Assembly (NCBI GenBank): GCA_016703265.1
Contig: JADJCK010000018.1
Span: forward strand, 1-27,934
Length of the DNA stretch: 27,934 nt
Direction of reading: 5' to 3'
Origin: a bacterium
GTDB taxonomy: Bacteria > Krumholzibacteriota > Krumholzibacteriia > LZORAL124-64-63
Below are positions 15,196 through 24,958 of the stretch, piece after piece. A program made the position numbers and the translations under genes. Numbering within the stretch: position 1 is the stretch's first letter; the number at the start of each line of letters is the position of its first letter. The notes under the pieces are model-generated. The model had not been told where the DNA came from. It made no database searches and was given only the letters and a program-made list of their open reading frames with translations.

Positions 15196-16473
15196 ATGGG
15201 CCAGCGCAGGCTCTTGCTGATCAACAAGTTCTACCACGATGTGGGCCCCGCCGGCGGGGTCGGCCGCTACCTGGTGCAGGAAGAGGAAGACCTGGCAGCC
15301 GCCGGCTGGGAAGTGGTGCCGTTCGCCATGGCGGACCCGGATGCCCGCCCGTCGGCCTGGAGCGGCCACTTCGTGCGGGCCCGGGACTACAGCCGCCCCC
15401 GGCTGGGCGGCGACGGCCTGCGCGACGCGTTGTCGCTCATCTGGAACCGCGAGGCCGCCCGCAAACTTGAAAACCTGATTGTCGCCACGCGTCCCGCCGT
15501 GGCCCACCTGCACAACATCTACCACCACCTGAGCCCGTCCATTTTGCCGGTCCTGCGCCGCCACCGCATCCCCGTGGTGATGACGCTGCACGACCTGCGC
15601 CTGCTGTGCCCGGCCATCCACATGCTGCGCGACGGCCACGTGTGCGAGAAGTGCAAGGGCGGCCACTACCACCAGGCGGTGCTGGGGCGATGCGTGAAGG
15701 AGTCGCGCGCGGCGTCGCTGCTGGCGGCGGTGGAGACGGCGCACCAGAGGGGGCGGCGGCTGTACGAGGACGGGGTGGAGACGTTCCTGTGTCCGAGCCG
15801 GTTCTACGTGGAGAAGTACGCGCAGTGGGGTTTTCCGCGCGCGAAGCTGCGCCACCTGCCGAACTTCGTCGACCTGCAGGCCTGGCAGCCGGAAGCACTG
15901 CCGGAAGCCTCCGTGCGTGACGCCTCCATCTACTTCGGCCGCATCTCGCACGAGAAGGGCCTGCGGTTCCTGCTCGAGGCCCAGCAGCTGTGGGAGCGCG
16001 GACACGCCGAGGGAAGCATCGACCGGCCGCCGCTGGAACTGCTCATTGCCGGCAGCGGGCCTTGCGACGGCAACCTGCGCGCGAAGGCGGCGCAGCTCGA
16101 GCTGAAGACCGTGAAGATCCTGGGGCCGCTCGACGGGCCGGCCCTGCGCACGGCCATGGCTCGTGCACGTTTCAGCGTGATGCCCTCGGTGTGGTACGAG
16201 AACGGGCCCATGGCGGCGCTGGAATCACTGGCGTGCGGGCTGCCGGTGGTGGGCTCGGACATCGGCGGCATTCCCGAGATGATCGAGGACGGTGTAACCG
16301 GTTACGTGGTGCAGCCGGGCGACCCGTCGTCGATCCTCGGTGGCCTGCTGCGGGCCGCCGCACTGCCCGACAGCGCGCGCGCTGCGGCCAGGGAATGGGC
16401 CTGCAGGCACGCCGGCCGGACCGAACACATGGCAAAATTGCAGGCGATCCTGGAGGCGGCCGCCGGCCGTTGA
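15196..16473 (+). CDS. Glycosyltransferase, family GT4 (GT-B fold)
   Basis: A 425-residue retaining nucleotide-sugar glycosyltransferase. The N-terminal Rossmann half has the donor-proximal loop INKFYHDVGPAGGVGRYLVQ and HLHNIYHHLSPSILPVL. An inserted Cys-rich segment (LCPAIHMLRDGHVCEKCKGG, then GRCVKES) is common in a GT4 subgroup that acts on lipid-linked or capsule glycans. The C-terminal half has YFGRISHEKGLRFLLEA, LLIAGSGPCDGNLR and the E-x7-E motif ENGPMAALE followed by GLPVVGSDIGGIPEMIEDG. Start ATG 15196; divergent from the histidine kinase. The 206-base space 14990-15195 shows no other gene. The sugar and acceptor cannot be told from sequence. Confidence 0.9.
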   Translation: MGQRRLLLINKFYHDVGPAGGVGRYLVQEEEDLAAAGWEVVPFAMADPDARPSAWSGHFVRARDYSRPRLGGDGLRDALSLIWNREAARKLENLIVATRPAVAHLHNIYHHLSPSILPVLRRHRIPVVMTLHDLRLLCPAIHMLRDGHVCEKCKGGHYHQAVLGRCVKESRAASLLAAVETAHQRGRRLYEDGVETFLCPSRFYVEKYAQWGFPRAKLRHLPNFVDLQAWQPEALPEASVRDASIYFGRISHEKGLRFLLEAQQLWERGHAEGSIDRPPLELLIAGSGPCDGNLRAKAAQLELKTVKILGPLDGPALRTAMARARFSVMPSVWYENGPMAALESLACGLPVVGSDIGGIPEMIEDGVTGYVVQPGDPSSILGGLLRAAALPDSARAAAREWACRHAGRTEHMAKLQAILEAAAGR

Positions 16474-16599
16474 CGGGTGGATTTTAGCGGCGGGCAGGGC
16501 GATATTGGCCGGGTGTCGTGACCGCCGCGCCCGCGGAAAGAGTCTGGTCGAATCGCCAAGCGCACCGGCTGTCGCCGGCGCCAACCGAAAGGCGTCTTC

Positions 16600-17784
16600 A
16601 TGAAGGATATCGGCAAGCGGGGCCTGATGACCCGCATCATCCATGCCGGTCAGCACACCGACCCGCACACCGGCGCCGTCGCCACGCCGATCTACCAGAC
16701 CTCCACCTTCGCGTTCCGTGATGCCGACCACGGCGCCGCCTGCTTCCGCGGCGAGCCCGGCTACAAGTACACGCGCCTGGGCAACCCGACCACCGCGGCG
16801 CTGGAAGACAACATCGCCAACCTGGAAGGCGGCTGCGGCGCCCTGGCGGCCGCCAGCGGCATGGCGGCGGTCAACATGGTGTACCTGACGTTCCTGGGCC
16901 AGGGCACGCACATCGTGGCCACCGACGCGGTCTACGGCCCCAGCCGCATGATCCTCGAGAACGAGTACCCGCGCTTCGGCGTCGCCTCCACGTTCGTCGA
17001 CAGCTCCGACCCGCAGAACGTGGCGAAGGCCATGCGTCCGGAGACCAAGCTGGTCTACCTGGAGACGCCGGCCAACCCCACGCTGAAGCTGACCGACCTC
17101 GAAGCCTGCGCCGCGATCGCCCACAAGGGCGGCGCGCTGGTCGTGGTCGACAACACGTTTGCCTCGCCGTACCTGCAGAACCCGTTGCAGCAGGGCGCCG
17201 ACATCGTGCTGCACAGCATGACCAAGTTCATCAACGGCCACACCGACGTCGTGGCGGGCATCGTCATCGCGAAGGATCCGGAAGTGCTGGCCCGCCTGCG
17301 CAAGGTGCACTACAACTTCGGCGGCACCATGGACCCGCACCAGGCCTGGCTGGTGCTGCGCGGCGTCAAGACACTGGGCCTGCGCATGGAGCGCGCCCAG
17401 GCCAACGCCATGAAGCTGGCGACGTTCCTGGAGAAGCACCCGAAGGTGGCCTGGGTGCGCTACCCCGGCCTGGAGAGCCATCCGCAGTACGCCCTCGGCA
17501 AACGGCAGATGCGCGGCGGCGGCGCGGTGCTCAGCTTCGGCGTGAAGGGCGGGCTCGAGGCCGGCAAGTTCGTGATCAACAACGTCGAAGTGCCGGCCCT
17601 GGCGGTCAGCCTGGGCGGCATCGAGAGCCTGATCGAGCACCCGGCCAGCATGACCCACGCCGGTGTGCCCCTGGCCGAGCGGCTGGAGGCCGGCATCAGC
17701 GACGACCTGGTGCGCGTGGCCGTGGGTTGCGAGACCTACGAGGACATCGAGGCCGACCTGGCCCGAGTGCTGGAGCTGACCTGA
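16600..17784 (+). CDS. PLP-dependent trans-sulfuration enzyme (methionine gamma-lyase / cystathionine gamma-lyase-synthase family)
   Basis: A 394-residue Cys/Met metabolism PLP enzyme of fold type I, cytosolic tetramer by family. The Schiff-base lysine is Lys209 in HSMTKFINGHTDVVAG. Other family signatures are TPIYQTSTFAF, YTRLGNPTTAALEDNIANLE, AAASGMAAVNM, YLETPANPTLKL, VVVDNTFASPYLQNPL and SLGGIESLIEHPASMTH. Length is standard. The position that is Cys in methionine gamma-lyases (Y-G-C-T) is YGPSRMI here, so the substrate, whether methionine, cystathionine or O-acyl-homoserine, cannot be assigned. ATG 16600 has AAAGG 8 bases upstream. The next gene follows closely on the same strand. Confidence 0.93.
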   Translation: MKDIGKRGLMTRIIHAGQHTDPHTGAVATPIYQTSTFAFRDADHGAACFRGEPGYKYTRLGNPTTAALEDNIANLEGGCGALAAASGMAAVNMVYLTFLGQGTHIVATDAVYGPSRMILENEYPRFGVASTFVDSSDPQNVAKAMRPETKLVYLETPANPTLKLTDLEACAAIAHKGGALVVVDNTFASPYLQNPLQQGADIVLHSMTKFINGHTDVVAGIVIAKDPEVLARLRKVHYNFGGTMDPHQAWLVLRGVKTLGLRMERAQANAMKLATFLEKHPKVAWVRYPGLESHPQYALGKRQMRGGGAVLSFGVKGGLEAGKFVINNVEVPALAVSLGGIESLIEHPASMTHAGVPLAERLEAGISDDLVRVAVGCETYEDIEADLARVLELT

Positions 17785-17813
17785 GCACCCGCGACGCGAA
17801 TCCCCATCGGCGC

Positions 17814-19091
17814 GTGACCGACGGCCTGGCCGCCGGCGCCGCCGGCCGGGGGGGCGACCCCTGGACCGTCGACTACGACGCCCACCCGCTGCTGGACCCG
17901 GGCTTTCCCCCGCGCGGCTCGCGCCTGGGCCAGCTCACGCGCCTGACCTTCCGCCGCATCCTGCGCAGCGACACCGCGTACGCGCAGGAGATGTCGCGCT
18001 TCTTCTGCCCCGCCAACCTCGACGGCGGGCACTGCATGACCTTCAGCGAACTGCGCGCCACGACCGCCGGCTACCTGCACGAGGCCGACGTCTACCTGAT
18101 GGCCGCCATCGACCTGCTGCCGCCCGAAGTACGGGAAGCCGTGGCCCCGCTGGAGATGGTCACGCAGTGCGACGACCTGCGCGACCTGATGGGCATCTCG
18201 ATCCACGGCGCCACCGACCGGGTGCGCTTCGAGGCCCGCCGCAAGCTGTGCCTGGCGCAGCTGCTGCTGCAGGTGGAGCAGTCGCGCAACATCCAGGACG
18301 GCCACCTGCACAAGAGCCTGTTCGAGGACATCCTCAACGAGGGCCTGTGGCGCCACACGAAGCAGATCCACGACCTGACCGTGGGCTTCCGCCTGGTCGA
18401 CGGCGGCTCGCGGGTGGAGTACTCGTCGCGCCCCTCGACCGGCGACATGCGCTGGAACTTCCGCTCGACGTTCATCGAGAAGGAGCACGACGGCCGCGCC
18501 ATCGCGCTGGACGTGCTCTACTACAACTGCCGGTTCAAGCGCTCGGTGGCGCCGGTGAGCTATGAACTGGTCGACGACGGCTCGCACCGCGTGATCGAGA
18601 AGATCCGCTGGTCGGAGATGCGCCAGGAAACCAGCGGCCCCGTGCTCTCGAAGATGATCCGCAAGGGCATCAACAACCCGGCCGAGCTGGGCGACATCAT
18701 CGGGGCGATGTTCATCGTGAACGACAACGACGCCCTGGGCGACCTGCTGCAGCTGCTGGACTCGTGCGTGGGCACGCCGTTCGGTTGGCGCAACGTGACC
18801 GACACGCTGTCCAGCGCCGAGACCGCGGGCGCCGAGCTCAACACGTGGAGCAGCCGGGCGTTCAAGGTCTTCAAGGGCGATATCGACGTGCTGGTGCAGC
18901 CGGAGGGCGCGGACCGGGCTTATCGGTTCCCGGTGGAAGTGCAGATCTACACGCTGGAAGCCTACCTGCGGACGGTGTGCGGGCAGCATGAGGCGAGTCA
19001 CCAGGCGTTGAAGCAGCGGCAGTTCCTCTATGGACTGGCGCCGCGGTTGTTCCCGCGGCGCATCTTCGGATCCGACTGGCTGGCGTTGTAG
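17814..19091 (+). CDS. Uncharacterised protein, possible divergent RelA/SpoT-type nucleotidyltransferase fold
   Basis: About 425 residues; I do not recognise it as a named family. The second half follows the RelA/SpoT synthetase pattern. LSKMIRKGINNPAELGDIIG (like K-x-x-R-K...DLxG), then MFIVNDNDALGDLLQLLDSC, then a beta strand FKVFKGDIDVLVQP, then FPVEVQIYTLEAYLRTV with Glu375 in the place of the E-x-Q-I-R-T motif, then HEASHQALKQRQF like the A-H-W-x-Y-K helix. The usual G-x-R arginine and the G-Y-Q-S motif are not evident, so activity may be lost or changed. The N-terminal half has an alpha-helical YLMAAIDLLPPEVREAVAPL region. The start is uncertain: GTG 17814 is 30 bases after the previous stop, and the frame is open into the preceding gene. 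Both genes are probably co-transcribed. Confidence 0.68.
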   Translation: MTDGLAAGAAGRGGDPWTVDYDAHPLLDPGFPPRGSRLGQLTRLTFRRILRSDTAYAQEMSRFFCPANLDGGHCMTFSELRATTAGYLHEADVYLMAAIDLLPPEVREAVAPLEMVTQCDDLRDLMGISIHGATDRVRFEARRKLCLAQLLLQVEQSRNIQDGHLHKSLFEDILNEGLWRHTKQIHDLTVGFRLVDGGSRVEYSSRPSTGDMRWNFRSTFIEKEHDGRAIALDVLYYNCRFKRSVAPVSYELVDDGSHRVIEKIRWSEMRQETSGPVLSKMIRKGINNPAELGDIIGAMFIVNDNDALGDLLQLLDSCVGTPFGWRNVTDTLSSAETAGAELNTWSSRAFKVFKGDIDVLVQPEGADRAYRFPVEVQIYTLEAYLRTVCGQHEASHQALKQRQFLYGLAPRLFPRRIFGSDWLAL

Positions 19092-19103
19092 AAAAATCGC
19101 GCC

Positions 19104-20650
19104 CTACGGGAAATGGTAGGGAACGCGGAGCTCCTCCACGATCTGGCCGAGCGACCAGATCTTGTACTTGAAGGGGTCCGGGTAGCTGCCCGTCTTCCAC
19201 TCCAGTTCGACACGGCCGTATTGGAAGTCACGGCGGATGAAGTTGCCGTCGTACACGGGCGGCCCGATGGGTTCGCCAACGCAGATGCTCACTGCGGGCC
19301 AGCCGTATGTGTAGCTAAAGGTGGAACCGTCCTGGGTATTCCACGCTGCGTAGCCGTCCATGAGCATGGCCAACACGCGGAACTGGTTGCCGGTCTGGAC
19401 CGTGGTGACGACGCCATTGTGGTCGACGTACCGGTTGATCCAGACATTGGACAGGATCATCCAGGGCCCGCCGTTCTGCGTGCGCAGTGAACTGCGCGTG
19501 TTGAACAGGTTGTAGGCATACGCCGGGTCCATCGAATTGCGCGCATTGGGTTGCGGGAAAAACAGCGTTGGATAGAGTTCGTACATGAGCCCGTCGGCCA
19601 GCGCGGCAAACGCCGGATCGCCATAGCCCCTCTGGCCGTTGAAGATCTGGATGTAGTCCTCGCCGAGCGAATCGCGCAGAGCGGTGACAAGGGCAACCTC
19701 ACCCGCCCTGAACGCGGTCAATTCGTTCGGGTCGGACAGATGCGCGATACCGTCGCCGTCCATATCGGGGTCGCCCTGGATGTTCAGGTCCGGATAGACC
19801 CACAGGGCGGTGTTGAAGTAGTCCCAGTAGATGCCGTCAAACTGGTTCAGCGAGCTCCGCTGAAACTCGACGATGGTCTCGACCATGACGCGACGGCATA
19901 CCGGGTTGATCGTATTGACCACCACGGCGCCCGGGAACACCATCGACGTGTCGCCGGCGGTGGTGTAGACCCAGTAGGGCCGCAAGCGCGTGTACCATTG
20001 CTGCCAGAACGAACCGGGCGGAAGAATGGCGCCCGACACCCGCGACGTGAAGGCCGAAACATAGCCCACGACCTTGAGATCGGGATTGATCGCCTTCAGG
20101 TTCTGGATCACCGGCACGTTGGCCAGCGCCGAACCGGCCCAGAGTTCGTCCGCGGTGACAACCAGCAGGTCCGCCTGCGCCAGGTTTTCGAGGTGGGCCT
20201 GATCCTGCCAGTTGCTGGGATTGAGCTGCAGCACAGCGACGTTGCGCGGCGAGTGCGGCGCGAACGACACGCCCCTGTCGCTGGCGATCACGCGCGCGCG
20301 CATCTGCTCGACCAGGATCGGAGCCGGGACCGCGCCATAGTCGAGCTGGATGGCCCGCCCCGTGCCGGGCTGACACCGGCGCCGATGTGGCCGGTGGCGT
20401 TGAGCACCGGGTATCCCCAGGTGGTCCCGCCATCGGCCGACAACTGAAGCGAAATGAAAAGCAGGTCGCCATCAGCGTCGGCAACGCTGTAAGTGATGTC
20501 GAGGATGCGGCTGCCGTCCAGGCGCTGGGCCAGGACGACATTGGAAACCACCGGTGCTGCCGCGTGTGCGGCGAACGCCAGAATGCAGATTGCGAACAGG
20601 ACAGCCGCAGCTGCCCAGATTCCGGGTAGCACCCGGTGATGCCCCAGCAT
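19104..20650 (-). CDS. Putative secreted glycoside hydrolase, paralogue 1, one frameshift
   Basis: Signal peptide (GIWAAAAVLFAICILAFAAH from ATG 20650), then a small beta domain (VVLAQRLDGSRILDITYSVA; LSADGGTTWGYPVL). Near 20370 the frame slips; one missing base in a C run would connect VSPGTGRAIQLDYGAV in the new frame, as in paralogue 2. The remaining ~400 residues look like a TIM barrel of the hypothetical-glycosyl-hydrolase (GHL15-like) or polygalactosaminidase type: ADLLVVTADELWAG, LKVVGYVSAF, FDGIYWDYFN, YIQIFNGQRGYGD, LMYELYPTLFFPQPN. A calcium-type loop (DPDMDGDGIAHLSDPNE) is inserted right after YWDYF. A C-terminal beta region ends LEWKTGSYPDPFKYKIW. The family name is tentative. Its stop lies 12 bases from the end of the convergent plus-strand gene. 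Confidence 0.75.
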
Positions 20651-20768
20651 GGCCCCCGATCACAATTGAGTCAAAGAACGTGGTTGCCGCACGTACATCC
20701 TGCGCGCTACCTACACGTTACGAAATTGCGGCCATCTCCGCCCCCAATGAGGCTCCCGTTGCCGGAAC

Positions 20769-20850
20769 GATCGCGAGAAAAGAAGATCCGTGGGCTATCC
20801 GCAGCGCCGAAGGCGCGAGGACTGTCCATGGATCTTCTTTTCTCGCGATC
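20769..20850. repeat. Long hairpin with conserved core loop, copy B
   Basis: Inverted repeat with 25-base arms (20769-20793 and 20826-20850) matching at 24 of 25 positions. The single difference is a G-T pair, tolerated as G-U in RNA. The 32-base centre contains ATCCGCAGCGCCG directly joined to AAGGCGCGAGGAC, the same core as copy A at 9970-10062 apart from one inserted C there. The arms of A and B share no sequence. B begins 13 bases beyond the stop of the minus-strand paralogue 2 gene, so like A it sits downstream of a gene. Relative to that strand the core is in the opposite orientation to A. Confidence 0.88.
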
Positions 20851-20862
20851 CTCTGCAGGGAT

Positions 20863-22390
20863 CTACGGGAAGTGGTACGGCACCTGAGTTCCTCGACGAT
20901 CTCCCCGAGCGACCAGACCTTGTACTTGAACGGGTGGGGATAGCGGCCTGTCTTCCATTCCAATTCCACACGACCGTACTGGAAGTCGCGACGGATGAAG
21001 TTGCCTTCGTAGACTGGAGGACCGATGGGCTCGCCAACACAAATATCGTTGGCCGGCCAGCCGTACGTGTAGCTGAAGGTAGAGCCGTCGTTGGAATTCC
21101 ACGAGGCGAAGCCGTCCATGAGCATGGCCACGACACGGAACTGGTTGCCGGTCTGGAGCAAGGTGACCTGATTGTTCTGGTCGGCGTACTGGTTGCGCCA
21201 GGGATTGGACATCACAATCCAGGGGCCGCCGTTCTGATCGCGCAGGCGGTTGCGCACGGCGTAAAGGTTGTGCAGGAAAGACGGGTTCAGCGCGTTCTGC
21301 ATGTTCGGCTGCGGAAAGCCCAGCGTCGGGAGAAAGCTCGTACATGGACCGTCGGCCAGACCCGCGAACGTGGAATCGCTGTAGGCCCGCTGGCCATTGA
21401 AGAACTGGATGAAGCCCTCGCCCAGGCTGTCGCGCACGGCCGAGACCAGAGCCACCTGGGCGTTGCGGTAGGCGGCCAATTCGTCAGGATCGGCCCAGTG
21501 GCCGATGCCGTCGCCGTCCATGTCCGGGTCGCCGAACGTGTTGGGCATATCGGTGTAACCCACAGCGAATGGTTGAAATAGTCCCAGAGGATCCCGTCGA
21601 ATCGGTTGGCGGACGTGCGCTGGAATTCACAGATCGTACCGACCATGGCTGCGCGGCAGGCAGGATCCAGGATGTTCACGATGACATTGCCGGGCCAGTC
21701 CTGCGCCGTGTCGCCGGTGGTGGTGTAGGCCCAGTACGGCCGCGTGGCATTGTACCAGGCGTGCCAAAGGCGTTGGCCGACGGACTGGCCCCGACAACTG
21801 TGCGGTCTTCGCGGAAATGTAGCCGATCACCTTCAAGTCAGGGTTGATGTCCTCTATGGCGTCGATGATGGGCTCGTTGCGGTATTGCGAACTCCAAAAT
21901 GCCCCGACATCGCCAGGAAGACGTCCGCCCGCGCGTATTTCTCGACGTTCGCCGGCTGCGACCAATTGATGGAACTCCAGTCGGTGATGGCGATGTTGCG
22001 CGGTGAATGTGGACGATGGAGAACGCCCTCGTCGCTGGCGATGACACGCACCCGGAGCTGTTCGATATCCAAGCCCTGCGGCAGCGCGCCGGGATTCCAG
22101 ACGACCTGCCGGCCTGTGCCGGGAGTCACGCCCAATCCAACGTGGCCGGTCACCTGCAATACCGGAAAGTCCCAGGTGGCGCCGTCATCAGCCGACATGG
22201 CCAGGCTGATGGCCAGTACCGGCGAGTCGGGGTCGGCCACGTCGTAGGTGATATCCGCCAGGCCACTCCCGTCGGTGCGCTGGGTCAGCGACACGCCACT
22301 CACCACAGGAGGCACGGCCCAGGCCAACGCAGCCGCCAGGCAGGCGGTCGTCGCCAGGACGGGAGTCAGGATCAGGATCGGGATGCGCAA
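20863..22390 (-). pseudogene. Putative secreted glycoside hydrolase, paralogue 2, several frameshifts
   Basis: Closely similar to paralogue 1 throughout; the two are nearly identical over the last ~110 residues (GPPVYEGNFIRRDFQYGRVE, LEWKTGRYPHPFKYKVW). A signal peptide from ATG 22390 and the beta domain (VSLTQRTDGSGLADITYDVA) are intact to about 21890. Then the family pattern jumps frame at about 21900, 21780, 21570, in a compensated pair at about 21335-21350 (the MYEL segment), and at about 20882, where AGGTG in place of AGGGTG hides the true ending VPYHFP-stop at 20863. Recognisable pieces are DLKVIGYISAKTAQLSG, RFDGILWDYFNHSLWV, the calcium loop DPDMDGDGIGHWADPDE and FIQFFNGQRAYSD. Residue conservation across every break suggests very recent damage or consensus errors rather than an old pseudogene. 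Confidence 0.72.
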
Positions 22391-22537
22391 GGAAACCCCC
22401 GCGGGGCCACCGGCCCTTCGCCGCTGATGTCATGTACAATTCACGCTCTAGGCGCCAAACGGCCGCGTCGGCTTGGCCAATGGTACCATGAAGTGCAGTT
22501 TCATGCCACCGGACTGCGCAAGCGCCCGAAAAAAGGC

Positions 22538-23555
22538 TCAGCGACCGCCCTTGCGGATCGCCAGCGCCAGCTCGGGTGTGAAATCGAGCCCGCTTACGGC
22601 CCGGGCTGCTTTCAGCCCCAGCCGCACGAGATTCTTGGGCCCCACTCGGGCCGTGGCGCCGAGCCGAGGCCCGGTACCGCAGGTCAGCCTGGCTGCCCGG
22701 CTGCGGCAAGAGCACCGGCATCAGCTCGGGCCTGCCGTTGGCAACCGGCAACATGCCAGGATCCCGCGCGCCGAACCGCCGCGGATTCCATCGCGCAACA
22801 GCTGTTTCCCAGGTACTGTCGCGCGCAACGCGACGCGATCGCCGCGTCGCCAGTTGCCGTGCCGCCCCGTCTCCCAAGTAGTTCAGCAGCGGCAAACCGG
22901 TGGTGTGCATCTCGACAGGGACACCAGCGGTTGGGTGTCTCCTGCATGAACAGCACGCCGCCGGGCTCGAGCAGCGCCCAGAGGGCCGCCATGACCGGCC
23001 CGCGTTCTAGGCAACAGATGCTCGAAGACCGCGTTCATGACGATGAAATCGACGCGACCGAGTCCCGCCGGCAGCGTGTTGCCGTCCGGGGACAGGTGGA
23101 TCACGATGTCGTCGCGACCATAGTGTCGTGCCCGCAGGCGAGCCACTTCCACACTCTCGCCGACCAGCTCGGCGCCCAGGATCGATGTCTCGGGCAACCG
23201 CCGCGCCCAGGATCATGGTCGAAGAGCCGCAGCCGCAGCCGAAATCGAGCAGTCGCTTGCCGGCGAATGCGCCCCGGCTCCGAGTAGCTGAAAAGACCGA
23301 CGTCGATGTTGATGGCGGCGTAGGCGGATCCTCGTCGCGCGATCTCGTCGCAGACGTACTCCGGCCCCTTGATGGCGAGCAGGCGTTCGATGAGCGCGTC
23401 CGGATAGCTTGTCCGGCATGGGCTGCGCTGGACCGTACAACCCGGCCACGTGCGGTTGCACCGTCACCAGGCGTGACGTTGCCGGGCTCGCCTTCGATGA
23501 CCACAACCGCCCGCTCGTGTTCGAGACGCCTGACGGGCGGTCCTGCGCTGCTCAT
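22538..23555 (-). pseudogene. Class I SAM-dependent methyltransferase, several frameshifts
   Basis: Pieces in all three minus frames assemble into one methyltransferase of about 335 residues. ATG 23555 (GGAG 9 bases upstream) begins MSSAGPPVRRLEHERAV. Then SYPDALIERLLAIKGPEYV, YAAINIDVGLFSYSEPG and the SAM-binding motif I LLDFGCGCGSSTMILGA. Next come TSILGAELVGESVEVARL, VDFIVMNAVFEHLL (motif IV region), ALWALLEPGGVLFMQETPNR, MHTTGLPLLNYLGDG, and the end ELALAIRKGGR-stop at 22538. At least four or five single-base shifts separate them. The methyl acceptor is unknown. Neighbours (hydrolases, sulfotransferase) suggest a role in modifying a surface glycan, as an inference. It starts 32 bases after the paralogue 3 stop on the same strand. 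Confidence 0.75.
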
Positions 23556-23587
23556 GGAAAAAGTTCTCCGATTCGCCGGCCGCTCGC

Positions 23588-24847
23588 CTACGGGTAGAAG
23601 TAGTTGGGGGCGATTGAGTTCTAGCTCCTCGCCGCCCGCCTGGTGGTTGCGTGTGATCGCGAAGGCAAAGCCCAGCGGGTACGTGCCGGGAGCCCATCGT
23701 CAGCGTTACGGTGCCCTGTTCAAAGTTCCGCGTGTAGACGCCGCCCAGGTTAGTGACCCCGCCCAGGCTCGCCCAGGTTGATTTCCACATCGGGGGATAC
23801 CCGCGTGGTGTTTCCCCGGTCAAGTCGTAGTGGATGACGGTAGAGCCAGTCAAGAGCGCAATGGCGCGGTTCATGTCGCCGAGGTTGATCGACCTGTAGA
23901 CGCCGTTCTGGTCCGTCATCCGGGGGATCCAGACGTTCTCCAGGATCTGCCGGGCCAGCCGTTCTGTGTGCGCAGCCAGTTCCCTGGACGCCCAAAGGTT
24001 GTTGGGAGTGCTCGGGTCCAACGCCATCCGGTATGGCGGCGCGCGTAAAGCCAACGTTGGGGAAAGATCTCGTAATTCATGCCGTCCAGCAGGCCGGCGA
24101 ACGTGGAATCACTCAGGGCGCGGGCACCATTGGCGACCGGATGAAGTCATCGCCCATGCGCGCGCGCATCTCCTCGATCCAGTCCACCTGGGCCGCGCGG
24201 AATGCTTCCCTTTCATCCGTGTCGGTGGAGTGCGGATCGCCGTCGCCATCCAGGTCGGGCTCGCCCTCCATCGTCACATCGTCGGAGATCCACAGTTCGA
24301 AGTTGAAAGTAGTCCCAGTAGACACCGTCCAGCTTGGCCGGCGACGAGGCTGGTAGGCAGCAAAGACGTCGAGCAGGCATCGCGCGCCTCGGGTCGCGTG
24401 AAATCAAAGCGGTGCCCGGCCAGTCCTGAAGCGTGTCACCGGTGGTGGTGAAGCTGGTAGGGCATTGCCGCGTGGTACAACGCGGAGTCGTACGTTGCGT
24501 TTCCGGAGTGTAATTCGCCCACTCGGTGCGCACGCACTTGAGCGGAACCAGCCCAGGATGCGCAGGTTCAGGTTCGCGGCGCAGTGCAGCCGTGTTCTGC
24601 TCGAGGCCCGGGCGCGCCCCAGAAGCGGTCCGGCTGGGTGATCAGGATGTCGGCCCGCGCGTACCTACGCGACCGCCGGATCGCTCAGATCGCCCAGCAG
24701 GTGGTGGTCCAGCACTGCAATCCGCAACGAGGGATTCTGCTGCCCAATGGGGACGACCGGGACCGGATCGGGGAGCCATGGAGATGGGCGACGTGGTGCA
24801 CGCCGCCATCGTCAAAGCCAAGATGCTGCCGCACAGATGTTGAGCAT
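23588..24847 (-). pseudogene. Putative glycoside hydrolase lipoprotein, paralogue 3, heavily frameshifted
   Basis: A third, more divergent member. Near 24847 the start reads MLNICAAAS and, one frame over, LALTMAACTTSPIS, a lipobox (L-x-x-A-C), so it was probably a lipoprotein without the N-terminal beta domain of paralogues 1 and 2. Pieces in order: LRIAVLDHHLLGDLSDPAV, ARADILITQPDRFWGAPG, NLRILGWFRSKCVRTEWAN, TTGDTLQDWPGTAL, KLDGVYWDYF, the calcium-type loop EPDLDGDGDPHSTDTDE, IEEMRARMGDDFI, ENVWIPRMTDQNGVYRSINL, TRNFEQGTVTLTMGS, and NYFYP-stop at 23588. At least seven frame changes are needed. It is the most damaged gene of the window; the boundaries are approximate. Confidence 0.66.
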
Positions 24848-24958
24848 AAGCCTGAACACGGCCCGTCCTCCGATGGGCGGCGGCGCGATGGTCGCAGGCG
24901 CCCGGTTGTATCCCCGGGCATTGAGTCGCAAAGAGACGGTCCGGATCGGTCGGAGAGA

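Noticed and set aside
20769..20850. Ordinary intrinsic terminator
   Set aside because: The stem is far longer than usual, the loop is 32 bases, no T tract follows on either strand, and the core recurs elsewhere with different arms.
20718..21563. Reading paralogue 2 as ending at 20718 with an extra ~50-residue tail
   Set aside because: The tail is only hairpin copy B and intergenic sequence read through after a frameshift. The true family ending VPYHFP-stop is at 20863 in another frame.
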